Positions 7,358 to 16,183 of a DNA stretch of 60,162 nucleotides are shown one piece after another. The stretch is taken from the NCBI RefSeq assembly GCF_030010625.1, contig NZ_JASCXN010000041.1, positions 1 to 60,162 on the forward strand. Direction: 5' to 3'. Source of the stretch: Streptomyces sp. CC208A (GTDB lineage: Bacteria; Actinomycetota; Actinomycetes; Streptomycetales; Streptomycetaceae). The notes under the pieces are model-generated. The model was not told the DNA's origin, did not search any database, and saw only the letters and a program-made list of their open reading frames with translations. The translations under genes were made by a program, and so were the position numbers. Each line of letters starts with the position of its first letter. The stretch's first letter is position 1.

Positions 7358-10213
7358 TCAGTCGGCGCTGCCAGGGCCGCCGAAGCGGAAGGCGGTGAGG
7401 CGGAAGGCGCCGTGCAGGGTCAGGCGCAGGTCGTGGACGCCCTCGGGCGGGGCGTTCAGTTCGCCTGCGACGGTCTGCCATGCGTAGCGGTCGCCGGTGA
7501 GAGGGACATCGAGCTCGGCGAGTACCTGGTCGCCCGCGGTGACGACCAGCCGCGCCTCCCCGGGGCCTCCGGCCTCGCGGGCGGTCTCGGCCTCGAACCG
7601 GGCGACTCCGGAGAGGTCGACGTCGTGGAAGAGGAGCGTCGCGGGCCGGGCGGGGTCGGTGGGTGTGACCGCGTCGCCGTCGGCCCGCGTGGCATCCACG
7701 AGGGCGATGTCCGTGTGGTCGTCGAAATCGACGGCGCGGACGGGTCGTCCGACGGCCGCCCGGGGTGCCGGAGCCGGTCCCGTCACCGTGAGCGGTGCGG
7801 TGAGGACCGGCCGCTCGGCGGAGCGGGCGACGATGATCTCGTGACCGCCGGGTTCGACGGTGAAGGCGGAGCTCGCGACATCCCAGTGGGCGAGCCGTTC
7901 GGCGGGCAGTCGGAACGTCACCTCGCGGCTCCCCCCTGGTTCCAGGCGCACCTTGCGGAAGTCGGCCAGGCGCAGTTCGGGCGCCTCGTGACGGGCGGCC
8001 GGCGCCCGGACGTAGATCTGCACCACCTCGCTGCCGGCCCGGTCGCCGCTGTTGGCCAGGGTCACCGTGACGTCGACCGCGCCGTCCTGCCCGATCGAGG
8101 ACCGTGACAGGCTCAGGTCACGGTAGGTGAAGTCGGTGTACGAGAGCCCGTGGCCGTACGGGTAGAGGGGCGCGGTCCGGTGGTACTGGTAGGTCCAGCC
8201 GGCCTTGATGATGTCGTAGTCGAGCGGAGCGGGCAGCGGGTCGTCGCCCCGGTACCAGGTCTGCGGCAGGCGTCCGGCGGGCTCGGCCTCGCCGAGGAGC
8301 ACGGCGGCCAGTGCGTGGCCCGTCTCCTGCCCGCCGTGGGAGGTCCACACCACGGCGGGCAGGTGCTCGTCGGCCCAGTCGAGGGCGTACGGGTAGCTGC
8401 TCATCACGATCAGCGCGGTGTCCGGGCGGACGGCCGCGACCGCCCGCAGCAGCTCCTCCTGCCCCGCGGGCAGGGCGGTGTCGGCCCGGTCCTCGGTCTC
8501 GCGGCCGTTGATCATGGGGTGGTTGCCGAGGACGACGACCGTGGCGTCCGCCGCCTCGGCAGCCGCCCGGGCCTCGGCCGCGCCGTCGCGCACCAGTTCG
8601 CGCCGCCACCGCTCGGCGCCGTCCGCGCTCTCGGCGGTGACGGTCACCCGGCCGTCGGTGGGGTCCACGGCGGCGTAACGCCCGGTGAAGACGGAGCGCA
8701 GCAGTACGGTGTCCGCGCCGGCCGGTTCGAGGCGGAAGGTCTCCTTGACGAACCAGCTCTTGATCACCGCCTGGTCGGCGGCCAGGGTGTCGTCGTCCTG
8801 GAGGCTCAGGTAGCGACCGGTGCCGGCGGCGCGGAGGGTCAGCATGCCGCCGCCCCAGTCGGTCACGTCGAAGGCGGAGGTGCCGAGCAGGTCGCCGGTG
8901 GTGTGCGAGCGCAGCGCGATCCGGTCGGAGCCCTCCACCCGGACCACCTCGCCGCCGTGGGCGCCGAGTGCGGCGGCGAGGCCGTCGGCGACGGTCACCT
9001 GGTACGGCAGGGTGCCGCTGTACCAGTCCTCGCACAGCGTGTCGGCGAGCGGGCCGATGACGGCGATCCGCCGCGTACGGGCCGGGTCGAGCGGCAGCAG
9101 GCCGTCGTTCTTGAGCAGCACCACCGACTCGGTCGCCGCGTGCCGCGCCAGGTCGCGGTGCTCGGCGCACGCGATCACGTCGGCGCCGATCCCGGCGTAC
9201 GGGTCGAGGCCGGGGTCGAACTCTCCGAGCCGGAAACGCAGTTCCAGCTGCCGGCGGACCGCGCGGTCCACGTCGGACTGGTCGATCAGGCCGCGCTCCA
9301 GCGCCTCGCGCAGCCGGCCGATCGGCGTGGCGCTGTCCTCGCCGTGGTCGGTGAAGCTGTCGATGCCGGCCTTGAGCGCCGCGGCGTGGGACTCGGCGTG
9401 GTCGTCGAAGTAGTGCTCCGGGTCGACCAGGTTGGACGGCGCCTCGGCGTCGCTGACCACGAACAGTTCGTGCCCCGTGGGCCGCGCCCAGCGGCGCAGC
9501 TCGGTCTCGAGCAGCGGACTGACGTGGCAGGGGCGGCCGTTGACCAGGTTGTAGGCGGCCATGGCGCCGGTCGCGGCGCCGGAGGCGACGACGGACCGGA
9601 AGGCGGCCAGGTCGTACTCGTGGAGGACACGGGGGCGCAGCCCGGAGGAGGTGGTGCAGCGGTCGTCCTCGTTGTTGTAGGCGAGGAAGTGCTTGACCAC
9701 CGGCGCTGCCCGCAGGTAGGTCGGGTGGTCGCCGGCCAGGCCCCGGCAGTACGCCTCGCCGAGCCGGGCGGTGTGCACCGGGTCCTCGGAATAGCCCTCC
9801 TCGTTGCGCCCCCAGCGCGGATCGCGCAGCAGGTTGAGGACGGGCGCCCAGGCCTGCAGGCTGTGGGGGCCGTCGCCGGTGGCGGGCGTGCGGTGGTGGT
9901 GGAAGGCCCGCAGCTCGACCGAGACGGCCTCGGCGACCCGGCGCACCAGCTCCTCGTCCCAGGTGGCGCCGAGAGCGACGGCCTGCGGGAAGACCGTCGC
10001 CTCGCCCAGCCAGGAGACCCCGTGCAGGGCCTCGCTGCCGGTGCGGAAGGCGGCGAGGCCGAGCCGCGGGACGGCCGGCACGTGCTGGTGCAGCATCGCG
10101 AGCCGCTCGTCGGGCGTGAGGCGTGAGAGCAGGTCGTCGACGCGCTTCTGCAGTGGCAGCGCGGGATCACGGAAATCGGGTGGCGCGGATGCGGACGCGG
10201 GCGCGGAACTCAC
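7358..10213 (-). CDS. GH3 beta-glucosidase/beta-xylosidase with internal beta-trefoil-like insert and C-terminal CBM6-like domain
   Basis: The 951-residue protein has no signal peptide. GH3 N-terminal barrel: LRDPRWGRNEEGYSEDP, KHFLAYNNE and nucleophile Asp255 in FVVSDAEAP. The second GH3 domain (VVLLKNDGLLPL, GRETEDR) is interrupted at about residues 435-545 by a module with repeats such as GRYLSLQDDD and GRYAAVDPTDGRV, which looks like a fascin/beta-trefoil fold. A fibronectin III-like domain follows (YPYGHGLSYTDF). Residues from about 830 (VRAVDFDDHTDIALVDA) resemble a CBM6/35 domain. It starts at GTG 10213, with GAGGGG upstream and a perfect GAAGCGCTTC palindrome 38 bases away. It is the intact paralogue of the pseudogene at 32611. 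Substrate is probably imported beta-glucosides or xyloglucan oligosaccharides. Confidence 0.9.
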   Translation of the reverse strand: MSSAPASASAPPDFRDPALPLQKRVDDLLSRLTPDERLAMLHQHVPAVPRLGLAAFRTGSEALHGVSWLGEATVFPQAVALGATWDEELVRRVAEAVSVELRAFHHHRTPATGDGPHSLQAWAPVLNLLRDPRWGRNEEGYSEDPVHTARLGEAYCRGLAGDHPTYLRAAPVVKHFLAYNNEDDRCTTSSGLRPRVLHEYDLAAFRSVVASGAATGAMAAYNLVNGRPCHVSPLLETELRRWARPTGHELFVVSDAEAPSNLVDPEHYFDDHAESHAAALKAGIDSFTDHGEDSATPIGRLREALERGLIDQSDVDRAVRRQLELRFRLGEFDPGLDPYAGIGADVIACAEHRDLARHAATESVVLLKNDGLLPLDPARTRRIAVIGPLADTLCEDWYSGTLPYQVTVADGLAAALGAHGGEVVRVEGSDRIALRSHTTGDLLGTSAFDVTDWGGGMLTLRAAGTGRYLSLQDDDTLAADQAVIKSWFVKETFRLEPAGADTVLLRSVFTGRYAAVDPTDGRVTVTAESADGAERWRRELVRDGAAEARAAAEAADATVVVLGNHPMINGRETEDRADTALPAGQEELLRAVAAVRPDTALIVMSSYPYALDWADEHLPAVVWTSHGGQETGHALAAVLLGEAEPAGRLPQTWYRGDDPLPAPLDYDIIKAGWTYQYHRTAPLYPYGHGLSYTDFTYRDLSLSRSSIGQDGAVDVTVTLANSGDRAGSEVVQIYVRAPAARHEAPELRLADFRKVRLEPGGSREVTFRLPAERLAHWDVASSAFTVEPGGHEIIVARSAERPVLTAPLTVTGPAPAPRAAVGRPVRAVDFDDHTDIALVDATRADGDAVTPTDPARPATLLFHDVDLSGVARFEAETAREAGGPGEARLVVTAGDQVLAELDVPLTGDRYAWQTVAGELNAPPEGVHDLRLTLHGAFRLTAFRFGGPGSAD

Positions 10214-10251
10214 GTGGAAACCCCTCAGGCGAGCTGGTTACAGTGGCCGTT

Positions 10252-10269
10252 CGTCGAAGCGCTTCGACG
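10252..10269. promoter_or_regulatory. LacI-type operator of the local regulon, upstream of GH3-CE7
   Basis: CGTCGAAGCGCTTCGACG is a perfect 18-bp palindrome and the best-conserved copy of the regulon motif in the window. It lies 38 bases upstream of the GH3 GTG start. A poorer look-alike (GTCAAGCGATTCGAC) is at 10375-10389. Confidence 0.85.
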
Positions 10270-10391
10270 GTCCCATTCACCTCCATGACCTGTCAATGAC
10301 AGGCTGTGGAGAAAGTGTTCCTCTGTCGACTCTCCCGTACCCCACGGAACCATTCCGGCGCATTCCCTTATGAAGTCAAGCGATTCGACGA

Positions 10392-10739
10392 TCAGGACCC
10401 GGTCCGCGCCCGCACGTCGACGACCCGTTCGAAGAAGAACTCGTGCTTGAGGAAGGAGACGTCGTACTCGTGGCCCGGGTAGGGCGGGATCAGCTGGGCG
10501 GCCTGGAACAGCCGCCAGCCGTCCTGCAGCGCGGCCACCCCCGACTCGTACGGCGGCTCGTCGCTGTCGCCCGTGGTGGGCGAGGTGCGGCCGGTGCCGT
10601 CGTAGCGTGACCAGCCGACGACATGGGAGTCCAGCGCCGAGCTCGCCAGGTACAGCACGAGCACCTGCTGCCGCAGCACCGGGGCGGCGGTGACGTCTCC
10701 GGTGTCCGCCGGCGCGGGCGGGATCGCTTCGGTCGTCAT
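10392..10739 (-). CDS. Small hypothetical protein coupled to a PhyH dioxygenase
   Basis: A 115-residue soluble protein of no family I recognise. After a low-complexity N-terminus it contains LVLYLASSALDSHVVGWSRYDG and ends with HEYDVSFLKHEFFFERVVDVRARTG. Its ATG overlaps the stop of the phytanoyl-CoA dioxygenase-like gene (ATGA), so the two are translationally coupled and the product probably works with that enzyme. No membrane segment, Cys pair or nucleotide motif is visible. Confidence 0.7.
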   Translation of the reverse strand: MTTEAIPPAPADTGDVTAAPVLRQQVLVLYLASSALDSHVVGWSRYDGTGRTSPTTGDSDEPPYESGVAALQDGWRLFQAAQLIPPYPGHEYDVSFLKHEFFFERVVDVRARTGS

Positions 10740-11560
10740 GCCACGGTCTCCTTCGGACGGTTGGAGACCCTGGTCACCCAGTGGTCGAGGTCGAAGCCGT
10801 CGTCGCCGGTCAGCTCCCGCCACAGCAGGATGCGGTTGTACCGCTCCAGCCGGCCGGTCGCTCCCTCGTACCACGGGAACATCACGTCCAACTCCGCGTT
10901 CACCTGCGGGTCGTGGAGATCCGAGGTGTCCCACAGACGTCGTTGACGCACCCTGGGATTGAAGCGGATCTTGAACATGTAGCGGAGGATGTCGCTGTCG
11001 TTGCGCCGGCCCCCGTGCCAGATGCCGTGGTGCAGAAGCACCACCGTGCCGGCCGGGCAGACCAACCGGTCCTGACCGCGCAGGTTCTGGTAGCGGCCGG
11101 TGTCCGATTCGTTGATCCGCCGCAGATGACTGCCCGGCACGCTGAGCGTTCCGCCCATCTCCAGCGTCACGGTCTGCGGGTAGTACATCAACTGGACGTC
11201 GAAGGCGTCCGGTCGGACGTCGATGATGGCGTCCCCGTGCAGCGCCTGCGCGGCGCCCCCGTGAGGCTCGCGGGTATGCACGAAGTGGTGGTCCACCCAC
11301 GGCTCCGGGCCGACCAGGCTGCGCAGGGCCCCCGCCACCTGCGGCAGTTCCAGCAGCCTACGGACGAAGGAGCCCTTCGCGTACGCGTCGGACAGCGGCG
11401 TCCCGTACGGCACCGGCGGCACCCCGCCCGCCAGTACCGCCAAGCCCTCGGCGTTCATATCCGCCGGCACCACCGCGTCCAGCCGCAGTGACCCCCGCGC
11501 CACGAAGCGCGCCATCTGCACCGAGTTCAGTAGTTCTTGCCTGTTCTCCATGACGGCCAC
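10736..11560 (-). CDS. Phytanoyl-CoA dioxygenase (PhyH) family Fe(II)/2-oxoglutarate oxygenase
   Basis: About 274 residues. The iron-binding facial triad is visible as HGD (QALHGDAIID, near residue 110) and a distal His in LLHHGIWHGG; the preceding PGSHLRR and CPAGTVV segments are typical of PhyH proteins. Bacterial members usually hydroxylate small molecules or natural-product intermediates rather than phytanoyl-CoA. The start is either GTG at 11560 or ATG at 11551. The gene is transcribed away from an AraC regulator that probably controls it, and its 3' end overlaps the small coupled gene. Substrate is unknown. Confidence 0.82.
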   Translation of the reverse strand: MAVMENRQELLNSVQMARFVARGSLRLDAVVPADMNAEGLAVLAGGVPPVPYGTPLSDAYAKGSFVRRLLELPQVAGALRSLVGPEPWVDHHFVHTREPHGGAAQALHGDAIIDVRPDAFDVQLMYYPQTVTLEMGGTLSVPGSHLRRINESDTGRYQNLRGQDRLVCPAGTVVLLHHGIWHGGRRNDSDILRYMFKIRFNPRVRQRRLWDTSDLHDPQVNAELDVMFPWYEGATGRLERYNRILLWRELTGDDGFDLDHWVTRVSNRPKETVA

Positions 11561-11694
11561 GCTAGGTCCGGCCGCCGCGCACCGCGTGGGCCGCGTTCAC
11601 CCTCCGCTGGTCGATTTTCACCGTGCCGTCCGCCACGTACGTCGACGACCGCGCCCCAGGAGTGGCCGCGTCCACCGTGGTAGAACACGTGACC

Positions 11695-12495
11695 ATGCAG
11701 ACGGTCCTCGCCCATCTCGACGAGCCTCCCACTCTCGCCGCCGTCGGTATCGGCGTGCACGGTCCGGCCGGTCACGTGGACGTGTTCTCGCTGCCGGACC
11801 TGTGGCAGCTCCATCTGTACGGCTACGACGCCGACTTGACGGTCGACGGCACCGAGCACGCGATCCGCCCCGGGCGGGTCAGTCTCGTGCCGCCCGGAAC
11901 CGAGGTGCGTTACCGCTACCGGGGCCGCTCCGAGCACCTCTACGCCCACCTCCGCCTGGGCTCGGCGGGAACGCCCCACAGTGTGCCCGTGATCCAGCGC
12001 ACCGGGCCCGAGCTCGACCTGCTCACCACACAGTTGCGGCAGGCACTGGCCGCCTGGCCGAACACCCCGGCCCGGGCCACCGCCGAGGTGTGGGCCGCCC
12101 TGTGGCGGATCGCCCGGCTCACCCCGCTGCGGGAGCAGAGCGCCCGGGCCGTTCATCCGGCGGTGGCGGCCGCGACGGCCCTGATCGAGGCGCGGCTGAC
12201 GGAGTCCCTGACGGTGCCGGAGATCGCGAAGGCCGCCGGTGTTTCCCACAACCACCTGACCCGGCTCTTCCGTGCCGCCACCGGGGAAACCGTCGTCGGC
12301 TACATCCGGGCCCGCAGGATGGAACGCGCACGCCATTTCCTGCGGGCCACCACGCTCTCCATCCCCGCCGTCGCCGCCTCGGTCGGCATCCCCGACCTCC
12401 AGGCGTTCAACAAGGCCTGCCGCCGTGAACTCGGGGCATCGCCTCGCAGCATCCGTACCGCCGGTCCCGCCCCGCGCGACAACGCGGCACAGTAG
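11695..12495 (+). CDS. AraC family transcriptional regulator
   Basis: An N-terminal cupin-like sensing domain (DLWQLHLYGYDADLTVDG, RPGRVSLVPPGTEVRYRYRG) is followed by a C-terminal double helix-turn-helix from about residue 165, including SLTVPEIAKAAGVSHNHLTRLF and IPAVAASVGIPDLQAFNKACRRELGASP in AraC order. I use ATG 11695; an in-frame GTG at 11623 would add 24 residues, and neither has a good ribosome-binding site. It is divergent from the PhyH operon, which it likely controls. A low-GC-content inducer pocket signature cannot be read. Confidence 0.85.
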   Translation: MQTVLAHLDEPPTLAAVGIGVHGPAGHVDVFSLPDLWQLHLYGYDADLTVDGTEHAIRPGRVSLVPPGTEVRYRYRGRSEHLYAHLRLGSAGTPHSVPVIQRTGPELDLLTTQLRQALAAWPNTPARATAEVWAALWRIARLTPLREQSARAVHPAVAAATALIEARLTESLTVPEIAKAAGVSHNHLTRLFRAATGETVVGYIRARRMERARHFLRATTLSIPAVAASVGIPDLQAFNKACRRELGASPRSIRTAGPAPRDNAAQ

Positions 12496-12512
12496 ATCCA
12501 GACCATCGGCAG

Positions 12513-12551
12513 CCCGTCTCCCGTCTCCTGTCTCCCGTCTCCCGTCTCCCG
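12513..12551. repeat. Heptanucleotide tandem repeat (CCCGTCT)5
   Basis: Five head-to-tail copies of CCCGTCT, the third reading CCTGTCT, plus a four-base partial copy. It lies 18 bases after the AraC stop codon. No hairpin can form from it, so it is not an obvious terminator. Such repeats vary in number by slippage. Confidence 0.9.
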
Positions 12552-13368
12552 CGAGACTCGATCGACTTCCGCTCCGATCGCCCGGGGTGCGCTCGTTCCG
12601 CACCGGTGGCACCTTGGCGGGCCTGTCCGACATCACGGCGGATGTCGCGGACGAGGCCGTGGCCGCGGCCCGCCGTCGCTGCGTACCGCTCGCTCCGTCC
12701 GGCCTGGGCGGACTGCCGCCGCACCGGCATGCTCGTCGACCGGGCCAGGAAGAAACTCCACCTCGCCCTGGAGATCACCGAGCGCGGTGACAAGCCGCGT
12801 TCCGCGGTACCGCCCGGGCGGTGGGTGGCCGAGAGGACGCCGGGCCGGCCGACGCGTTCGCGTCGGCCGGCCCGCGACCATGAGACCCTGCCCGCCACCA
12901 GCGAGTCCTTCGAGAAGCCGCTCTGCCCCTCCGGGCTCCTCCCTTCCCCCGACGTGTACGTCCTCTCCCCCGAGGTGGGCAGGCTGCTGGTGCCCGACGG
13001 GGAGCCGTGTGGCGCCGGCACCGAGGGCTTCGTCGTACGACCTCATGGAGGTACGGCGACTCCTGGAACCGGCCGCACCCGGCGCGCCCTCATCTGGCGC
13101 GGTCCGGTCGGCGGCAAGGTCACGGAAGTGACGGGCGGGCGGCCCTGCCGCCGTCGCCTGCTCGGGCTGCGCGGAGGCCGCACCGGCCCCCGCCGCCGAG
13201 GTCCGGCCCTCGGGATGCGACGCGGGTGTACTCCGTGGCGCTGGGCACCCGCGACCGTCGACGATCACCTGGACAACGGTGATCCCTGGGCGCCGGATCC
13301 CGAGCAGCCGCCCGGCCTCGACGGCCTGGTGCGGATGCCGTCCGCAGCGCCGCCGTGGTCGGGTGGTG
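12552..13368. other. About 0.8 kb without a supportable gene
   Basis: Long overlapping open frames exist on both strands, but none has a recognisable domain, a plausible ribosome-binding site or a consistent codon pattern. Short gene-like phrases change frame (RTGMLVDRARKKLHLALEI near 12730, DVYVLSPEVGRLLVPDG near 12955, TVDDHLDNGDPWAPDPEQ near 13260), so this may be eroded coding sequence. I could not name any ancestor. Confidence 0.6.
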
Positions 13369-14562
13369 CTATGCGGTGCGGGGTCCGTCTCCGTGGTCGG
13401 GGATGGGGAGGCGCACGCCGGCCTGGAGGGCGGATTGGTGGGCGACGATGCCGGGGAGGGTGTAGCGGGCGGCGGTCCACGCGTGCAGCGGTGGGGGCGT
13501 TCGTGTCGTGACCGCGGTGGCGAAGTCGTCGGCGAGGAAGTGGTGGCTGCCCTCGTGGCCGTTGGGTGCGTGCGCGAACTCACGCGGGAGTCGGGAGCGG
13601 TCGTGGACGGGCGCGGTACCGGAGGCGAAGGCGGCGCGCAGTTCCGGGGCGACGTGGGAGAGCGCCGGGTCGTCCGGTGTGAGGGTGGGTGCGGGGTGCA
13701 GGTGCGCGGTGATGTCGTGCTCGCCCTTCTTGTCCTGCCACAGGCTGACCGAGCCGAGTTGTTCGAGGACCGCTTCCGTGCCGAAGTAGCGGAAGCGCGA
13801 CTCCTTGCCGATGTATCCGACCCTGCGGAACTCGTTCGTGCGGAAGCTGCCGCCGCCTGCGACTTCGAACAGTGCGGTCGCGTTGGAGAAGTCGTTGTCG
13901 AACTGGCTGATCTCCCGGTCGAACACGCCGTCGCCGCGCTCGTCCGGGACGCCGATCGCCGAGACGCTCACGGCGTGCGTCTGCCAGGCGCCGAGGACTC
14001 CGCCGATCGAGTGCGTGGGGTAGAGCAGTGGTGGGTAGCTGGCGGTGGACTTCCAGTTCTCACCGCCGCTGTACTTGTACGCGTCGTAGAAGCCCCAGTC
14101 CATGTCGTGGACGTAGTCGCCTTCCGCGTAGAAGATCCGGCCGAACGCTCCCTCGGCGATCCGGTCGCGCGCGTAGACGGTCGCCGGGTGGTAGTAGCTC
14201 GTCTCGCCCATCATGTAGATCCGGCCGGTCTCCTCGACCGCCGCGATGATGTCCGCGATCTCGGCCTCGGTCACGCCCATGGGGACCGCACTGTAGACGT
14301 CCTTGCCCGCGCGCAGTGCCTGCACGGCGAGGGGGCCGTGGGTCCAGCGTTGGGTGAAGAGCGCGATGGCGTCGAGGTCGGAGTCGAGCATGTCCTCGAA
14401 CGAGGGGAGCGTGCCGGCGAGGTCGTGTTCGGTGACGAGTCGCTCGGCGCGCTCCGGGAGCAGGTCGGTGACCTTGATGTCACCGACGTTCGGGTGCAGG
14501 CGCCAGAGTTTGGCGAACGAACCGGCGAACTGGCCGGCGCCGACGATGCCGAGTGAGAACAC
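13369..14562 (-). CDS. Gfo/Idh/MocA family oxidoreductase
   Basis: A 397-residue NAD(P)-dependent sugar or inositol dehydrogenase-type protein. The N-terminal Rossmann fold begins LGIVGAGQFAGSF. The family DVYSAVPMG segment near residue 90 stands where EKP usually occurs, so the catalytic Lys of that motif is replaced. The C-terminal alpha/beta domain includes DYVHDMDWGFYDAYKYSGGENW. It starts at GTG 14562 with GGAG upstream; a nearby ATG is in another frame. It is divergent from an AraC regulator. Substrate is unknown, but the position inside a glycan locus suggests a sugar derivative. Loss of the usual EKP Lys argues for an unusual reaction or binding role. Confidence 0.85.
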   Translation of the reverse strand: MFSLGIVGAGQFAGSFAKLWRLHPNVGDIKVTDLLPERAERLVTEHDLAGTLPSFEDMLDSDLDAIALFTQRWTHGPLAVQALRAGKDVYSAVPMGVTEAEIADIIAAVEETGRIYMMGETSYYHPATVYARDRIAEGAFGRIFYAEGDYVHDMDWGFYDAYKYSGGENWKSTASYPPLLYPTHSIGGVLGAWQTHAVSVSAIGVPDERGDGVFDREISQFDNDFSNATALFEVAGGGSFRTNEFRRVGYIGKESRFRYFGTEAVLEQLGSVSLWQDKKGEHDITAHLHPAPTLTPDDPALSHVAPELRAAFASGTAPVHDRSRLPREFAHAPNGHEGSHHFLADDFATAVTTRTPPPLHAWTAARYTLPGIVAHQSALQAGVRLPIPDHGDGPRTA

Positions 14563-14613
14563 GCGAGATCTCCATCAGGAACGTAGGAGTGGGTGCGAGC
14601 TGGTGCCGGTCGC

Positions 14614-15528
14614 ATGACGGTGCGGGCTTCGGCACTGCTCCACGACGATAGGATCCGAGTCCACGCGATGTCTGCACCGTTTCGAAGCGAGAACTTCTTG
14701 GATCCTCAGGGTGCTCTGGTCGACGAACCCTCGTACCTGCGCGGCTGGTCCGGACGCCCGACGCTGATGGCGGCAGCGCACCGGCACGACGACCTGGAGA
14801 TCAACTTCGTGGCCGACGGCGGGTCGATGCTCTACCTCTACGGCGGCGAACTCCTCGAAGTCGCGGTGGGCGGCCTCGCCGTGTTCTGGGCCGCGATCCC
14901 GCACCAGTTGGTGGCGAGCCGGGCGACGCGCGTCCACTGGCTGCACGTGCCCTTCGACCGGTTCCTCGCCTGGGGGCTCCCGCAATCGCTCCTCGCCCGT
15001 GTGCTCTCGGGCGTGCCGGTGGTCACTCCCGCAGCCCGTTCCGATGCGAGCGATCCGGCGAAGTTCACCCAGTGGGCCGCGGATCTGGCCGCGGGCGACG
15101 ACGAACTGCACCGCATCGCGATGCTGGAGATACAAGCGCGCGTCCGGCGCCTGGCACTTGCCACGGCCGGCGATCCGGCACATCGGCACGCCGGTGACGA
15201 TCCGGCCCTGCGCCAGGCGGTGTCCATGGCGCGGTACATCGCACATCACTTCCGCGAGCCGATCACCGTCGCGGACGTCGCCGCGGCGGCGAACGTCCAC
15301 CCGACCTACGCCATGACCCAGTTCCGCAAGGTCGTCCGTACCACGATCGGCGACTACGTGAAGCTGTACCGGCTCGCGGAAGCGCGCCGGCTGCTGGTGA
15401 CCACCGGCCTTCCCGCGAGCCAGGTGGCCGCGGCCGCCGGCTTCGGCTCGGTCAGCCGTTTCTACCGAGTCTTCACCGAGGCGTGTGGAACCACCCCGGC
15501 ACGATTCCGACACGGACGCGGGCTCTGA
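14614..15528 (+). CDS. AraC family transcriptional regulator
   Basis: About 304 residues. The cupin-type N-terminal domain contains HRHDDLEINFVADGGSMLYLYGG and VFWAAIPHQL. The C-terminal double HTH contains EPITVADVAAAANVHPTYAMTQF and ASQVAAAAGFGSVSRFYRVFTEACG. This arrangement matches sugar-responsive AraC proteins of the MelR/RhaS type. Candidate starts are ATG 14614 and ATG 14668. The latter begins just before the conserved FRSENFLDP region and may be the real start. It diverges from the Gfo/Idh/MocA gene and probably regulates it. Confidence 0.86.
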   Translation: MTVRASALLHDDRIRVHAMSAPFRSENFLDPQGALVDEPSYLRGWSGRPTLMAAAHRHDDLEINFVADGGSMLYLYGGELLEVAVGGLAVFWAAIPHQLVASRATRVHWLHVPFDRFLAWGLPQSLLARVLSGVPVVTPAARSDASDPAKFTQWAADLAAGDDELHRIAMLEIQARVRRLALATAGDPAHRHAGDDPALRQAVSMARYIAHHFREPITVADVAAAANVHPTYAMTQFRKVVRTTIGDYVKLYRLAEARRLLVTTGLPASQVAAAAGFGSVSRFYRVFTEACGTTPARFRHGRGL

Positions 15529-16183
15529 CCCCCACCTGGCAACCGGGTCCGACGACGAGAACCGGCCTACCGCGATGCGGCACAGGAGCCCGGCAGCCAT
15601 CTGCGGCGACCGGTCGGTGGGGACGAGGCTCTCTCCCGGCACCCCGGAGGTGAGCCGCATGTCGCCGCACGATCCAGGAACGTGGGATGCACTCAACCGG
15701 CGGCTCTTGACGAGAACATGTCGCATGTCTACTGTCCTGCGACGGAACCGAACAGTTTTCAACAATCAGAAGCCCTGCCCTGGGGAGCCGACAGCCCTGC
15801 CCAGACCTGCGTGACGCTGTTCCAGGACGACGACGGCATGGCGCACCAGGTCACGTCCACATCCGGCGACGCCGACCCGCACAGCCACAGGTTCCCCACC
15901 GACCACACCAGCTGTGACAGCCTGCCCGCCGACCCCTGGGGCTTGCGGCGTGACCGCACTGATGGCGGCGCTTCCGTCCGGACGTGGCGCCGCCGGCACA
16001 GCGCGGGCGCCCGCCGTGGATCCGAACGCGTCGTACGTGCTGGTCGACCGCGACAGGGGGTCTCCCCGCCCGCGCCGTTCTGCCGTACCTCAGGCGGCCG
16101 CCGACGTCGGCGCGAAGGCGCCACGGCCGGAACGGCATTCGGTCCAGTTCACCGAGCAATCACTCTCAGAAGAGGACACCCGC
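15529..16183. other. Intergenic region upstream of the SGNH esterase
   Basis: No gene is supported. An AT-richer patch (GTTTTCAACAATCAG, about 15753-15767) may hold a promoter. In one frame near 16013 the phrase VDPNASYVLVDRDRG resembles the opening of a ricin-type lectin domain, like that of the esterase just downstream, and may be a relic. There is no GAAGCGCTTC site here. Confidence 0.5.

Noticed and set aside
8150..10126. Plus-strand open frame of 658 codons opposite the GH3 gene
   Set aside because: It mirrors the GH3 coding frame, has no domain and consists of Val/Gly/Arg-rich text typical of antisense frames in GC-rich genes.
10375..10389. GTCAAGCGATTCGAC as an additional regulon operator
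   Set aside because: One base short and asymmetric compared with the perfect sites, and it lies just beside the stop codon of the small PhyH-linked gene; too weak to count.
12513..12551. CRISPR array
   Set aside because: Seven-base units without spacers; no CRISPR repeats or cas genes are present in the window.
11527..12636. Minus-strand open frame of 369 codons opposite the AraC gene
   Set aside because: Antisense to a well-supported HTH domain and not similar to anything I recognise.
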